From: Saprospiraceae bacterium
Lineage (GTDB): Bacteria; Bacteroidota; Bacteroidia; Chitinophagales; Saprospiraceae
Direction of reading: 5' to 3'
Assembly: GCA_020629035.1 (NCBI GenBank)
Contig: JAHDEC010000004.1
Span: forward strand, 62,001-126,000
Length of the DNA: 64,000 nt
The position numbers and the translations under genes were made by a program. Positions 36,530-45,604 of this stretch are shown here, piece by piece (position 1 is the first letter of the stretch; each line of letters begins with the position of its first letter). Below the pieces are notes generated by a model that was given only the letters and a program-made list of their open reading frames with translations, had not been told where the DNA came from and did no database searches.

Positions 36530-38014
36530 ATGTACATTCTTTCTTTAGATCAAGGCACAACTTCTTCACGTGCTATCCTTTTTGATAAAAAAGCACAAAT
36601 CGTAGCCACGGGACAAATGGCTTTTAAGCAACATTACCCACAAAATGGCTGGGTAGAACACGATCCTGAAGATATCTGGCAAACGACAATGTTAAGTATG
36701 TTTGATTGCGTTAATAAAGCCGGAATCGAACCTAAAGAAATAACAAGTATTGGCATAACTAACCAACGAGAAACAACGATTGTATGGGATCGCAAAACAG
36801 GTAAAGCCATCCATCCTGCTATCGTTTGGCAAGATAGAAGGACAGCTGATTATTGTAGGCAATTAATCGAAGAAGGTCATGCTGAAATGATCCAAAATAA
36901 AACAGGTCTCTTACTAGATGCCTATTTTTCAGCGACTAAAATAAAGTACATCCTAGATACTGTAGAAGGAGTTAGAGAGCAGGCAAATAAGGGAGACTTA
37001 GCTTTTGGTACAGTAGATGCTTGGTTGGTTTGGAAATTAACGGAAGGAAGAAAACACCTTACAGACCCTTCAAACGCCAGTCGAACTTTATTGTATAATA
37101 TTCATACTTTATCCTGGGATAAAGACCTCTTAAACTTGTTTGATATTCCAGATTCAATGCTGCCTGAAGTAGTTGACTCCTCTGGAAATCTAACAAACAT
37201 TGATGTTGATTGGTTTGCAAAAGAAATACCTATACAATCCATTATTGGAGACCAACAAGCCGCACTTTTTGGCCAAGCTTGTTTGCAAAAAGGAAGTATA
37301 AAAAACACCTATGGTACAGGATGTTTCATTATGCTCAACACTGGAGAAAAACCAGTGAAATCAGCTCATAAAATGCTTTCGACCATCGCCTGGAAAATAG
37401 CTGATAAAACACATTATGCCTTAGAAGGAAGTGTCTTTGTTGCAGGCGCCATCACACAGTGGTTGATTGACGAGTTACAATTATTTGAATCTATAGAAGC
37501 ATTAATCGAAGCCACAAAAAATGTAGATGATTCGGGTGATGTATTTTTTGTTCCAGCGCTAACTGGTCTGGGAGCTCCGCACTGGGATCCCAATGCTAGA
37601 GGAAGCATACATGGAATAACCAGAGCAAGCAATAAAGGTCAAATTGCACTGGCTGCTCTGCAAGGCATCGCTTTCCAAGTAAATGATGTCATCCAAGCTA
37701 TGCAAAAAGACTTGCAAACAGATATAAAACATATGAAAGTGGATGGAGGTGTTTCGGCCAACTCTAGGCTTATGCAATTCCAATCGGATATTAGCCAACT
37801 GACGATTGTGCAAACCGCTCAAAAAGAATCTACTGCCTTAGGTGCCGCATTATTAGCTGGATTAGCTGCAAAATATTGGACTTTAGATCAGTTATCAGGG
37901 TTAAACCCAGCGGTTGTTTCGTTTAAAGATGATATGGAAAACGATCATAGAGTTGCCTTATTATCTAAATGGAAAAAAGCACTCCAGCGGTCGCAAGATT
38001 GGACAGAAAAATAA
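36530..38014 (+). CDS. glpK: Glycerol kinase GlpK
   Basis: GlpK phosphorylates glycerol with ATP to glycerol-3-phosphate, for lipid synthesis or catabolism. The FGGY-family kinase is complete at 494 residues: LDQGTTSSRAILFD at the N-terminus, GITNQRETTIVWD, the Asp base in DAYFSATKIKY, the GDQQAALFGQ phosphate loop, and ALTGLGAPHWDP. No glpF or glpD gene is next to it. It starts 9 bases after the unknown membrane protein gene and may share its transcript. A weak hairpin (ACATTT/AAATGT) follows the stop codon. Confidence 0.96.
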   Translation: MYILSLDQGTTSSRAILFDKKAQIVATGQMAFKQHYPQNGWVEHDPEDIWQTTMLSMFDCVNKAGIEPKEITSIGITNQRETTIVWDRKTGKAIHPAIVWQDRRTADYCRQLIEEGHAEMIQNKTGLLLDAYFSATKIKYILDTVEGVREQANKGDLAFGTVDAWLVWKLTEGRKHLTDPSNASRTLLYNIHTLSWDKDLLNLFDIPDSMLPEVVDSSGNLTNIDVDWFAKEIPIQSIIGDQQAALFGQACLQKGSIKNTYGTGCFIMLNTGEKPVKSAHKMLSTIAWKIADKTHYALEGSVFVAGAITQWLIDELQLFESIEALIEATKNVDDSGDVFFVPALTGLGAPHWDPNARGSIHGITRASNKGQIALAALQGIAFQVNDVIQAMQKDLQTDIKHMKVDGGVSANSRLMQFQSDISQLTIVQTAQKESTALGAALLAGLAAKYWTLDQLSGLNPAVVSFKDDMENDHRVALLSKWKKALQRSQDWTEK

Positions 38015-38053
38015 TCGAATAAACATTTATACGAAAATGTGCAAACTTGCTAA

Positions 38054-38082
38054 TTTGGATCAATGAATTAGCTGTATCTTTA
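38054..38082 (+). promoter_or_regulatory. Promoter of hmgA
   Basis: TTTG (38054-38057) and TATCTTTA (38075-38082), a 7/8 match to TAnnTTTG, are separated by 17 bases. It lies in the region that a longer ORF from 38047 would make coding, which supports the ATG at 38107 as start. Confidence 0.5.
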
Positions 38083-38106
38083 AGCATTCTAACTAAATTA
38101 GATTCT

Positions 38107-39270
38107 ATGCCTGTCTATCATAAATTAGGAAAAATCCCACCCAAAAGACATACCCAGTTTAGAAAAGAAAATGGTGATTTATACTATGAGCAGTTGTTCG
38201 GTACCATTGGATTTGATGGAATGTCTTCTTTGCTCTATCATGTTAATAGGCCTACCATGGTCTCTGAGGTTGGAAAATCCATAGACATGACTCCTAAAAT
38301 AGCGGTTCACAAGAATATAAAAGCTCGGAAGTTATTAGGTTATGATGTGAAACCCGTCGATGACTACATTCAAAGTCGAGTGCCTGTTATGGTCAATAAT
38401 GATATTATCATCGGACTAGCTGCTCCCAAAAAATCACTGAGGGATTACTTCTATAAAAATGCTGATGCAGACGAAATGCTTTTTATCCATAAAGGCACTG
38501 GAACACTCCGAACATTAGTTGGTAATATCAACTTTGAGTATGGTGATTACCTAATTATTCCGCGAGGAATGATCTACCAAATAGATTTCGATACCGAAGA
38601 TAATCGCATACTTTATGCCGAGTCTATGCACCCGATTTATACCCCAAAACGATACCGAAATTGGTTTGGACAACTGCTAGAGCACTCGCCATTTTGCGAA
38701 CGAGATTATAAGCTTCCAACTGAGCTAGAAACACATGATGTTCAAGGTGATTTCCAGATGAAAATTAAGAAGCAAGGCATGTTACACACCTTGCATTATA
38801 CTTCACATCCTTTTGATGTTGTAGGATGGGATGGATATAATTTCCCATATGGATTTTCCATACATAACTTCGAACCGATTACAGGACGAGTACATCAGCC
38901 GCCACCAGTACACCAAACCTTTGAAACAAGTGCTTTTGTTATTTGCTCATTTTGTCCAAGGTTATATGACTACCATCCGCAGTCAATTCCAGCACCATAC
39001 AATCATTCGAACATTGATTCAGATGAGATGTTGTACTATGTGGATGGTGACTTTATGAGCAGAAACAACATTGGACCAGGTTATATGACCTTACATCCTG
39101 GAGGAATACCACATGGACCTCACCCAGGAGCTTACGAGCGCAGTATTGGACAAACAGAAACCGAAGAATTAGCGGTTATGATCGATACATTTAAACCATT
39201 AATGTTAACAGAACAAGCAATCGCCCTGGATGATGGAAAATACTATCAGTCTTGGTTAGATCACGCATAA
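38107..39270 (+). CDS. hmgA: Homogentisate 1,2-dioxygenase
   Basis: HmgA opens the ring of homogentisate with iron and oxygen to maleylacetoacetate in tyrosine and phenylalanine breakdown. The cupin-like protein (387 residues from MPVYHKLG) shows GTLRTLVGNINFEYGDY, PPPVHQTFE and HPGGIPHGPHPGAYE; the histidines and Glu in these last motifs are the expected iron ligands. An in-frame start at 38047 would add 20 poorly conserved residues and overlap a promoter; I take 38107. fahA follows 11 bases later, so both act in the same pathway. maiA (isomerase) and hppD are not in view. Confidence 0.93.
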   Translation: MPVYHKLGKIPPKRHTQFRKENGDLYYEQLFGTIGFDGMSSLLYHVNRPTMVSEVGKSIDMTPKIAVHKNIKARKLLGYDVKPVDDYIQSRVPVMVNNDIIIGLAAPKKSLRDYFYKNADADEMLFIHKGTGTLRTLVGNINFEYGDYLIIPRGMIYQIDFDTEDNRILYAESMHPIYTPKRYRNWFGQLLEHSPFCERDYKLPTELETHDVQGDFQMKIKKQGMLHTLHYTSHPFDVVGWDGYNFPYGFSIHNFEPITGRVHQPPPVHQTFETSAFVICSFCPRLYDYHPQSIPAPYNHSNIDSDEMLYYVDGDFMSRNNIGPGYMTLHPGGIPHGPHPGAYERSIGQTETEELAVMIDTFKPLMLTEQAIALDDGKYYQSWLDHA

Positions 39271-39281
39271 AATTAAAATAG

Positions 39282-40514
39282 ATGAATTGTTGGATAGAAG
39301 GATCAGCAGATACAGACTTTAGTATTTATAATATTCCTTTCGGGATATTTAGTGCAGAAGGATATAGCAAACGTATTGGAATTGCCATTGGTGATCAAAT
39401 TATGGATTTGAAAGTAGCTGCCATTTTAGGGATTTTCGATGAAATGAATCTTTCAGTAACCTTATGGGAAGAAGACACGCTAAATAAATTTATTAGTCTG
39501 GGTAAAAAAGTAACATCGAGAGTACGATGGATTATCCAAAAAGAACTTTCAGACGATAATTCAATTTTAAGAACTAGCGATCAACTACTCATACCCATGG
39601 CTGATGCTCAAATGCATATGCCTGTACATGTAGGAGATTATACCGATTTCTATTCGAGTATAGAACACGCAACCAATTTAGGTAAAATGTTCAGAGATCC
39701 TGATAATGCACTATTACCAAATTGGCGTCATTTACCGGTAGGATACCATGGACGAGCCTCTTCAATAGTGGTTAGTGGAACTGATATTCATCGACCAAAA
39801 GGACAAACAAAACCACCTGAAGGAAACCCTGTTTTCGGACCCACAAAACGATTAGACTTCGAATTAGAAATGGGTTTTATCGTAGGGAAAAACACAAACT
39901 TAGGAGATTCGATTCCAGTGAATGATGCCGAAGATTACATATTTGGAATGGTGATTTTTAACGATTGGTCAGCAAGAGATATACAAAAGTGGGAGTATGT
40001 TCCCTTAGGGCCATTCCTAGGCAAAAGTTTTGCTTCTTCTATTTCTCCATGGGTTGTAACTCTGGACGCACTCGATTCTTATCGTGTACCGTCTCCTAAA
40101 CAAGAACCCACTGTACTCCCTTATTTGCAATATAATGGAGATAGAAATTTTGATATAGCTCTTGAGGTCAGTATTACTCCTGAAGGCGGAAATGAAAATG
40201 TGGTTTCAAGATCAAATTTTAAATATATGTACTGGAACATGAGCCAGCAATTAGCGCATCATACTGTAAATGGTTGTAATGTAAATGTAGGTGATATGAT
40301 GGCATCCGGTACCATAAGTGGTAAAGACGAAAATTCTTATGGATCAATGTTGGAAATAGCTAGCGCAGGAAAAAATCCTCTAACATTAGATGATGGGTCC
40401 ACCAGAGTTTTTATCAATGATGGAGACACAGTTACTATGCGGGCATCCTCGATAAAAGACGGACATAGAGTAGGTTTTGGTGAAGTAACAGGAAAGGTAT
40501 TGCCAGCTAAGTGA
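39282..40514 (+). CDS. fahA: Fumarylacetoacetase
   Basis: Hydrolyses fumarylacetoacetate to fumarate and acetoacetate, the last step of homogentisate breakdown. The N-terminal beta-barrel (about 1-115) includes FGIFSAEG. The catalytic domain has VGDYTDFYSS, LPVGYHGRASS, ELEMGFIVG, FNDWSARDIQ and PLGPFLGKSF, which carry the metal ligands (Asp in DYTDF, Glu in ELEMG) and the catalytic His in YHGR. The length of 410 is normal. Downstream of hmgA in the same direction with an 11-base gap. Confidence 0.95.
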   Translation: MNCWIEGSADTDFSIYNIPFGIFSAEGYSKRIGIAIGDQIMDLKVAAILGIFDEMNLSVTLWEEDTLNKFISLGKKVTSRVRWIIQKELSDDNSILRTSDQLLIPMADAQMHMPVHVGDYTDFYSSIEHATNLGKMFRDPDNALLPNWRHLPVGYHGRASSIVVSGTDIHRPKGQTKPPEGNPVFGPTKRLDFELEMGFIVGKNTNLGDSIPVNDAEDYIFGMVIFNDWSARDIQKWEYVPLGPFLGKSFASSISPWVVTLDALDSYRVPSPKQEPTVLPYLQYNGDRNFDIALEVSITPEGGNENVVSRSNFKYMYWNMSQQLAHHTVNGCNVNVGDMMASGTISGKDENSYGSMLEIASAGKNPLTLDDGSTRVFINDGDTVTMRASSIKDGHRVGFGEVTGKVLPAK

Positions 40515-40611
40515 ACAGTTTTTTTCTGATAATTATGTTTGGAGAAAAATCGAGTTGTCAAGGATAACACGTACAAAACAAAATTCTTTTTCATAAAACC
40601 AATCAATAAAT

Positions 40612-41301
40612 ATGAAACAGCTATTCCTCATGCTTTTTGCTGCTTGTTCGCTCCATTTGACTGCTCAGTTAGAAACACCCAATAATAAGGCAGTTACCAT
40701 CTTAGAAAACGATCCAACGCAACATATAGAAATCGTCGTTTCAAATATTAGTGATAACGCTATAGATTTCGACTGGCAGATCGAATACCTTAATGAGACC
40801 GAAGAATTTATCACGATTTCTATTTCCGATATTAACTTTGATTATACACCTGACATCATAAGCACTTGTGATATTGAGTTCGCCACCAATGTGGTTGAAG
40901 CCATGGATTCTGCTTCTGTTTTTGTACACTTTTCTTTAGATGACATACCGACTGATTTTGATAAAACCTCAGTCCTTGGTTATTTTAATTTGTATGAAGA
41001 TGGAAATTGCTTTGTCGATACGTTGGTAAGTCTACCCATCATGTTTGAGCAAACAAGCAAAACACAGAACATCCAAGTGTTTTCGCTAGGTACTATTTTT
41101 CCAAACCCTACTAATCAATATCTATTCTTTGATACGTCTACCATTGCTTCTGGAACAATGATAGAAATATATGACATCCTTGGAAATAAGCTAAAACAAG
41201 AGAAAGTAAATGATATAAAAATCAATGTCGGTGATTTAAATGCTGGAAGCTACCTCTTAAAAACCCAACATAAAATTCACCGATTTATTAAGTCAAATTA
41301 A
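40612..41301 (+). CDS. T9SS cargo protein with C-terminal sorting domain
   Basis: A 229-residue secreted protein. It has a signal peptide (about 1-19, ending LTAQ) and an N-terminal beta domain (about 20-135) with three spaced cysteines and no clear enzyme motif. It ends in a type A T9SS C-terminal domain, recognised by IFPNPTNQYLFFD, EIYDILGNKL and LNAGSYLLKT (about 160-229). The function of the mature part is unknown. A TATGTTTG box at 40534-40541 may be its promoter, without a -33 partner. It faces the minus-strand methyltransferase with a 69-base gap that holds no clear hairpin. Confidence 0.85.
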   Translation: MKQLFLMLFAACSLHLTAQLETPNNKAVTILENDPTQHIEIVVSNISDNAIDFDWQIEYLNETEEFITISISDINFDYTPDIISTCDIEFATNVVEAMDSASVFVHFSLDDIPTDFDKTSVLGYFNLYEDGNCFVDTLVSLPIMFEQTSKTQNIQVFSLGTIFPNPTNQYLFFDTSTIASGTMIEIYDILGNKLKQEKVNDIKINVGDLNAGSYLLKTQHKIHRFIKSN

Positions 41302-41370
41302 GCGAGAAAATGGTGGTAGCTGATTAGTAATGCTAACTTAACACCTTCAGTTTAAGCAGCACAGGCAAGT

Positions 41371-42228
41371 CTATTTCTTTTCCAGCACTAGCACAACCTG
41401 AAACGGATCAAAAGCTTGAAATTTAGCATCCAACACCCTAAAATACTTTGACCAGTTTTCATGAATGTATCGCTTGGAAATAACTGCATGTCCATATGTC
41501 GCGTGACCCTTTACGATGAAGTTTTCATTTGGGACAAACAAATAATCTTCATTCGGACTTGAAGATTCCATATTGTAATGAGCTAAATAATCAATGATCG
41601 CTTTATTCCGCTCCTTAAACCCAGGGGGTCTGACCGTAATAAAAGCTATTCCGCCTGGATTCATGGCATTAGCAATGGCTTTTAAGCAAGCTAAATGGGT
41701 ATGCTCTGATAAATGAGTAAATACCGAACTAGAAAAAACAAGATCGAAAGATTCATCAAATGGCAGAGTCTCGGGTATAAATTCACTTTGCTTAAATACA
41801 CCTTTTAAATGCAGCTTTTCAATGTAGGACATAGATTCATCTGAAGGATCACAACCAAAGATTTGGCTCACTGGCATATCCTTGTAAAAGAATCTTAACA
41901 TGCGACCCCAACCAAACCCAAAGTCCAACAAATTAGAATCAACCAGTGGTTTTTTGCCGTACTTTTTATATGATTCCTTGATTATTTGATAGAAGTATAA
42001 GCTTTGGGTTAGTGCTTTTATTTCTGTCGTTCCATGAAATTTATGCTGGATTTTTACCCCAGGTTTATCAGGCAATAATTGAGTCTTTGGCGTATTAATG
42101 TACTTTCCCAGAATGTATGGCCAAAAATTATCATCTACATTTTTGTAACATTGATACAAATCATCGGTAGACCAATCATGGTCTCTTTCTACAAAGTCAA
42201 AAGCAAATTTTACATTTATGTTTTCCAT
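41371..42228 (-). CDS. Class I SAM-dependent methyltransferase
   Basis: A 285-residue methyltransferase of the Methyltransf_11/25 type. Motif I LDFGFGWGRMLRFF (about residue 106), the acidic CDPSDESM, the motif IV-like DLVFSSSVFTHLSE and NPGGIAFITVRPPG are visible. The substrate is unknown. The first 95 residues are a non-catalytic lead domain. It follows the M14 carboxypeptidase gene by 31 bases on the same strand; this may be only proximity. No signal peptide, so cytoplasmic. Confidence 0.8.
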   Translation of the reverse strand: MENINVKFAFDFVERDHDWSTDDLYQCYKNVDDNFWPYILGKYINTPKTQLLPDKPGVKIQHKFHGTTEIKALTQSLYFYQIIKESYKKYGKKPLVDSNLLDFGFGWGRMLRFFYKDMPVSQIFGCDPSDESMSYIEKLHLKGVFKQSEFIPETLPFDESFDLVFSSSVFTHLSEHTHLACLKAIANAMNPGGIAFITVRPPGFKERNKAIIDYLAHYNMESSSPNEDYLFVPNENFIVKGHATYGHAVISKRYIHENWSKYFRVLDAKFQAFDPFQVVLVLEKK

Positions 42229-42259
42229 CTGGTTTAAGTCATTCTATACTCCTATGTGC

Positions 42260-44620
42260 CTACTTTAACTTGATCCACATTTTTCGAATAGTTAACCCAT
42301 TAGATAGTTCCGCTAAACAAGCATAACTCCCTTGTTCTAATGTCGAAATATCTATTTGAGTATTCTTTTCAATATTATTTGAAGTATAAACTTGCTGACC
42401 TACAGCATTAATTAATTGTAAGCTAGTTATATTTTCAGATCCTGTAAAATCGATGTTCAGAAAATCTTGAGCTGGAACTGGGCTAATAACCAACTGCTTA
42501 GCTAAAAGCTCATCTTCCACTGCCGTCGGTAATAAAGAAATAACTTGAAAATCATCAAAGTAAAATCCATCACCCGTTATAAAACCATCTGACTCTAAAA
42601 TAAACTTAACTTGAATCGTTTGCCCAAGGTAATCAGCTAGGTCAATGCTCTCCGCTACCCAACTGTTTTGTGTGCCATCATATAAAGGCTGTCCCATGTC
42701 TTGAAATTGAGAACCATTGTTAGTATATAATCCACATGCAGGTTCAAAACCTGCACCATCAGCGGATATTAAAATCTGTACATAATCATACTCATCTTCA
42801 ATATCCCACTTAGCTGAGTAAGTAATCCTTGCATCTGTTAAACCAATTAATGAAATGCTTTCGTCTAACAATAGCTCAGTACTTGATTGATTCTTGTACT
42901 CTTCGCCCGGACTATCCGTAATAGACACTGGAGCAGACACAAAATCTTCCTCAGTAACATTCCACTCATCATTCGTGGTCCAACCATCCAAGTTATCGCT
43001 GTCCATACTAAATATAGGTACATACTCACCATTCTCAATGGTTCTAACTACATCTTCTGATATAGTGTACTCTCCATAGTCAAGCTGTATGTTAAATGTA
43101 ACGTCTACTTTTCCTTCTCCTGGACTAAACTCATATGAGTAAGGAAATTCATAACTTGCTTGCTCAGTAAATAAAACAGCTACATCATAGACTGAAGGAT
43201 CTACCGTCAATCCAGCTGTTTCTGTACTTACACTTAATTGAGCAGTACCATCTGCTAAACCCCATCTTTGTAAATCTAGCTCGAAACTTCCTGTTGCATT
43301 AATCACCTTTGCATTGTCATACTGAACATCTAAATAATAGTGTAATAAATTCGCGGCCGCAATATTTTGCAATACACAAAACTTGTTTAATTCATCTATA
43401 GCCACTTCAGGTGGCCAAAATCCAAATAAACCAGGGCCAACTTCCGGAGTCATTGCAAAAATCTTAGGCTTAGAATCTCCTGCATAAAACCAATCATCAC
43501 TGTTTCCATTGGCATTATATCCAATGGTTTCAAAGGCTGTTCCATATGGATAGGTGTTTTCTTGTGTAATGATTTCAGCCATGCCCTTAAAGATATGATC
43601 ATCTTCAGACGTTTGATTTTGATATCCCCAAGGATGGATCAGCACATTACTAAATGTATGGTAATTTAAAGCCAGTTGAAATTCATGTTCGTTGACTAAT
43701 TGAGTAACTGCTTGTACTTCAGGCTCAGAATGAGGTGCTGGACCACGATAGGTTTGTGAGTCAGTAAATGGAGATGACCCCTCATCATCTAGCCCCCACT
43801 GATAATCATAATTTCGGTTTAAATCCACACCAAAGGTTCCATCTCCATTATCTCGTCGGTTTTTTCTCCAAAACCCTCCTCCATTTGGTGCTGCCATTTG
43901 ATTAAATACGTAACCATCTGGATTAATCATCGGTATAAAGTACATTTCTGTATTGTCGACTAAGAACTTAAGCTGCGGATCATCTTCATAATTTTCCAAT
44001 ATATACCACAGGTAAAAAATCAACTGAGACAAACTATTAGGTTCTCTAGCATGATGCAAAGCAGTGTAGAGAATTTCTGGTTTTTCTTCATCCACCGTGG
44101 GATTATTGGATACTCTTAAAAAGTATACATCTCGACCTTCATGGGTCTTGATATCTCCGATCGGCGTTTTAGGTGTTATTAAGTTTGGATACTTTTCATA
44201 CATTAAATCTAGCTGAGCTAAAAATTCTTCATAGGTTAAATAACCTCCCATACTTCCATATTCATAATCTTCTGGAGTCTCGTATTTATCCAGGACATTC
44301 ACGCCATCTTCTTGATCACAATCGGGCCTGAAATCTTCAATAAACTTTGCTGCTTCTTGGTCAATATACCATTTTTGCACATCAGCAATCACAACTTCAA
44401 AAGGAATTCCAGCTTCCTCAAAAAGTAGCAGCTCTTTGGCCGAAAAATCATTAATAAAAAACTTTTGCTTTTCTAAATGTCCATGTTCTACTTCTACTCC
44501 TAATCTTGCTACATCATGTATATCATGATTTCTTAAATCCAATTTAACTCTAGAATACTCTTGTGCAAATAGCTGCGTACTGAAAACAAGGACAAGCAAT
44601 GTGTTTAGTAATAATTTCAT
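42260..44620 (-). CDS. M14 zinc carboxypeptidase, T9SS-secreted
   Basis: A 786-residue secreted peptidase. Signal peptide (about 1-19, ending TQLFAQ), then an activation-type propeptide region (about 25-120). The M14 catalytic domain lies at about 120-420: zinc ligands in LHHAREP (HxxE) and in LNYHTFSN, substrate binding NPDGYVFN, FWRKNRRDN and DLNRNYD, and the catalytic Glu in MTPEVGPG. A beta-sandwich and MAM/jelly-roll-like region (about 540-690) follows, and the last 80 residues are a T9SS sorting domain (ISPVPAQDFLNIDF, LINAVGQQV, LEQGSYACL). Likely a surface or released enzyme digesting extracellular peptides. Confidence 0.92.
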   Translation of the reverse strand: MKLLLNTLLVLVFSTQLFAQEYSRVKLDLRNHDIHDVARLGVEVEHGHLEKQKFFINDFSAKELLLFEEAGIPFEVVIADVQKWYIDQEAAKFIEDFRPDCDQEDGVNVLDKYETPEDYEYGSMGGYLTYEEFLAQLDLMYEKYPNLITPKTPIGDIKTHEGRDVYFLRVSNNPTVDEEKPEILYTALHHAREPNSLSQLIFYLWYILENYEDDPQLKFLVDNTEMYFIPMINPDGYVFNQMAAPNGGGFWRKNRRDNGDGTFGVDLNRNYDYQWGLDDEGSSPFTDSQTYRGPAPHSEPEVQAVTQLVNEHEFQLALNYHTFSNVLIHPWGYQNQTSEDDHIFKGMAEIITQENTYPYGTAFETIGYNANGNSDDWFYAGDSKPKIFAMTPEVGPGLFGFWPPEVAIDELNKFCVLQNIAAANLLHYYLDVQYDNAKVINATGSFELDLQRWGLADGTAQLSVSTETAGLTVDPSVYDVAVLFTEQASYEFPYSYEFSPGEGKVDVTFNIQLDYGEYTISEDVVRTIENGEYVPIFSMDSDNLDGWTTNDEWNVTEEDFVSAPVSITDSPGEEYKNQSSTELLLDESISLIGLTDARITYSAKWDIEDEYDYVQILISADGAGFEPACGLYTNNGSQFQDMGQPLYDGTQNSWVAESIDLADYLGQTIQVKFILESDGFITGDGFYFDDFQVISLLPTAVEDELLAKQLVISPVPAQDFLNIDFTGSENITSLQLINAVGQQVYTSNNIEKNTQIDISTLEQGSYACLAELSNGLTIRKMWIKLK

Positions 44621-44630
44621 AAGGTTCTAT

Positions 44631-45002
44631 TTAATGTATTTCTTCAAGCTGTTTAGTTGTGATGCATCGTGCATCAGAACTAAATTGCTCATTTTTCATT
44701 ATTTCAATTAATTTTTCCAACTTAACCGAATCAGGGGAAAAATAGTAAATCCCTTCATTGAGCGGAGAATCAAATGCAGAGAACCACCTCATATTATATT
44801 TTTTTCCAAAAGCATGGACAATCTGTTTTTGACTGACCTTTCCTTTCAGGGTTATGATAATCATGTCCTCTACACATGAGTCATCATCTTGAAGCGATGT
44901 TTGGGTTTTTGGCTCGGTAGTTTGTTGATTTGACTTATTAGGTGTTTTACAAGCAACACAAAAAAAGATAATAACTAAGAAACAACCAATTAGATGATTC
45001 AT
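44631..45002 (-). CDS. Small lipoprotein, unknown function
   Basis: A 123-residue protein with a signal peptide and lipobox FFCVAC (Cys at about residue 18), so probably an outer-membrane lipoprotein. A Ser/Thr/Gln-rich linker (about 20-40) leads to a small alpha-beta domain with MIIITLKGKVSQ and IVHAFGKKYNM. I do not recognise the domain. ATG at 45002 gives a compact signal peptide; an ATG at 45026 would add eight residues. It is 10 bases upstream of the M14 carboxypeptidase start, so both are likely co-transcribed; an inhibitor or accessory role is conceivable, but unsupported. Confidence 0.7.
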   Translation of the reverse strand: MNHLIGCFLVIIFFCVACKTPNKSNQQTTEPKTQTSLQDDDSCVEDMIIITLKGKVSQKQIVHAFGKKYNMRWFSAFDSPLNEGIYYFSPDSVKLEKLIEIMKNEQFSSDARCITTKQLEEIH

Positions 45003-45186
45003 AGAACCAAAATTAATGCATAACAATAAATAAGTTCAGTTATAAAGGAATATCTACTAAATTGTTAACCAACTTGTCCGCTTAGCACTTAGTACATTCC
45101 AGCTATAGTATATATTTCTTAAGCGGCTTAGCACCTTTCTCATAGCTTGAAATCAGCATAACAAAAAAAAATATTTTCACACTTCA

Positions 45187-45224
45187 TTGCATTTATAAGT
45201 TATATAACGTATATTTACGTTATA
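45187..45224 (+). promoter_or_regulatory. Promoter and BlaI-type operator candidate
   Basis: TTG (45187-45189) and TATATTTA (45210-45217, 7/8 match to TAnnTTTG) are spaced by 20 bases. A perfect palindrome with 9-bp arms, TATAACGTA and TACGTTATA around TATT (45203-45224), overlaps the -7 box. BlaI/MecI repressors bind dyads at their own promoters, so this is the likely operator of the gene starting 17 bases downstream. Confidence 0.65.
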
Positions 45225-45241
45225 AATCGTAAAACACCGTT

Positions 45242-45604
45242 ATGGTTAAACTGACAAAAACAGAAGAACAGATCATGCAATTGCTCTGGGAACATGGAAA
45301 AACCACCGTTTCACAGCTTATCGAACACATGCCGTCTCCTAAGCCTCCACACTCTACGATCTCGTCAGTTATTCGCATACTGGAAAAGAAAAAGTTTGTT
45401 GATCATGAAACCTATGGAAGAACTCATGCTTATTTTCCCATTATAGCTAAGGAAAAATACAGCCGCACAACATTGTCAGATATGATTAAATCGTATTTTG
45501 ATGGTTCGGTAGAAAATATGGTTTCCTTTCTTGTCAAAGAGAAAAACATTGATACTGATGAGCTGAAAAAATTAGTTGAAGAACTCGAAAATAAGCCATC
45601 ATGA
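45242..45604 (+). CDS. BlaI/MecI/CopY-family transcriptional repressor
   Basis: A 120-residue winged-helix repressor. The N-terminal DNA-binding domain (about 1-75) has LTKTEEQIMQLLWEHGKTTVSQL (in part) and the recognition helix region HSTISSVIRILEKKKFV. The C-terminal helix (about 85-120) serves dimerisation. In the classical system the dimer is cleaved or released after a membrane sensor peptidase is triggered. Here the sensor gene follows with a 4-base ATGA overlap, so both are translated together. A palindrome over the promoter indicates autorepression. The family name does not prove beta-lactam response; no beta-lactamase gene is nearby. Confidence 0.92.
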   Translation: MVKLTKTEEQIMQLLWEHGKTTVSQLIEHMPSPKPPHSTISSVIRILEKKKFVDHETYGRTHAYFPIIAKEKYSRTTLSDMIKSYFDGSVENMVSFLVKEKNIDTDELKKLVEELENKPS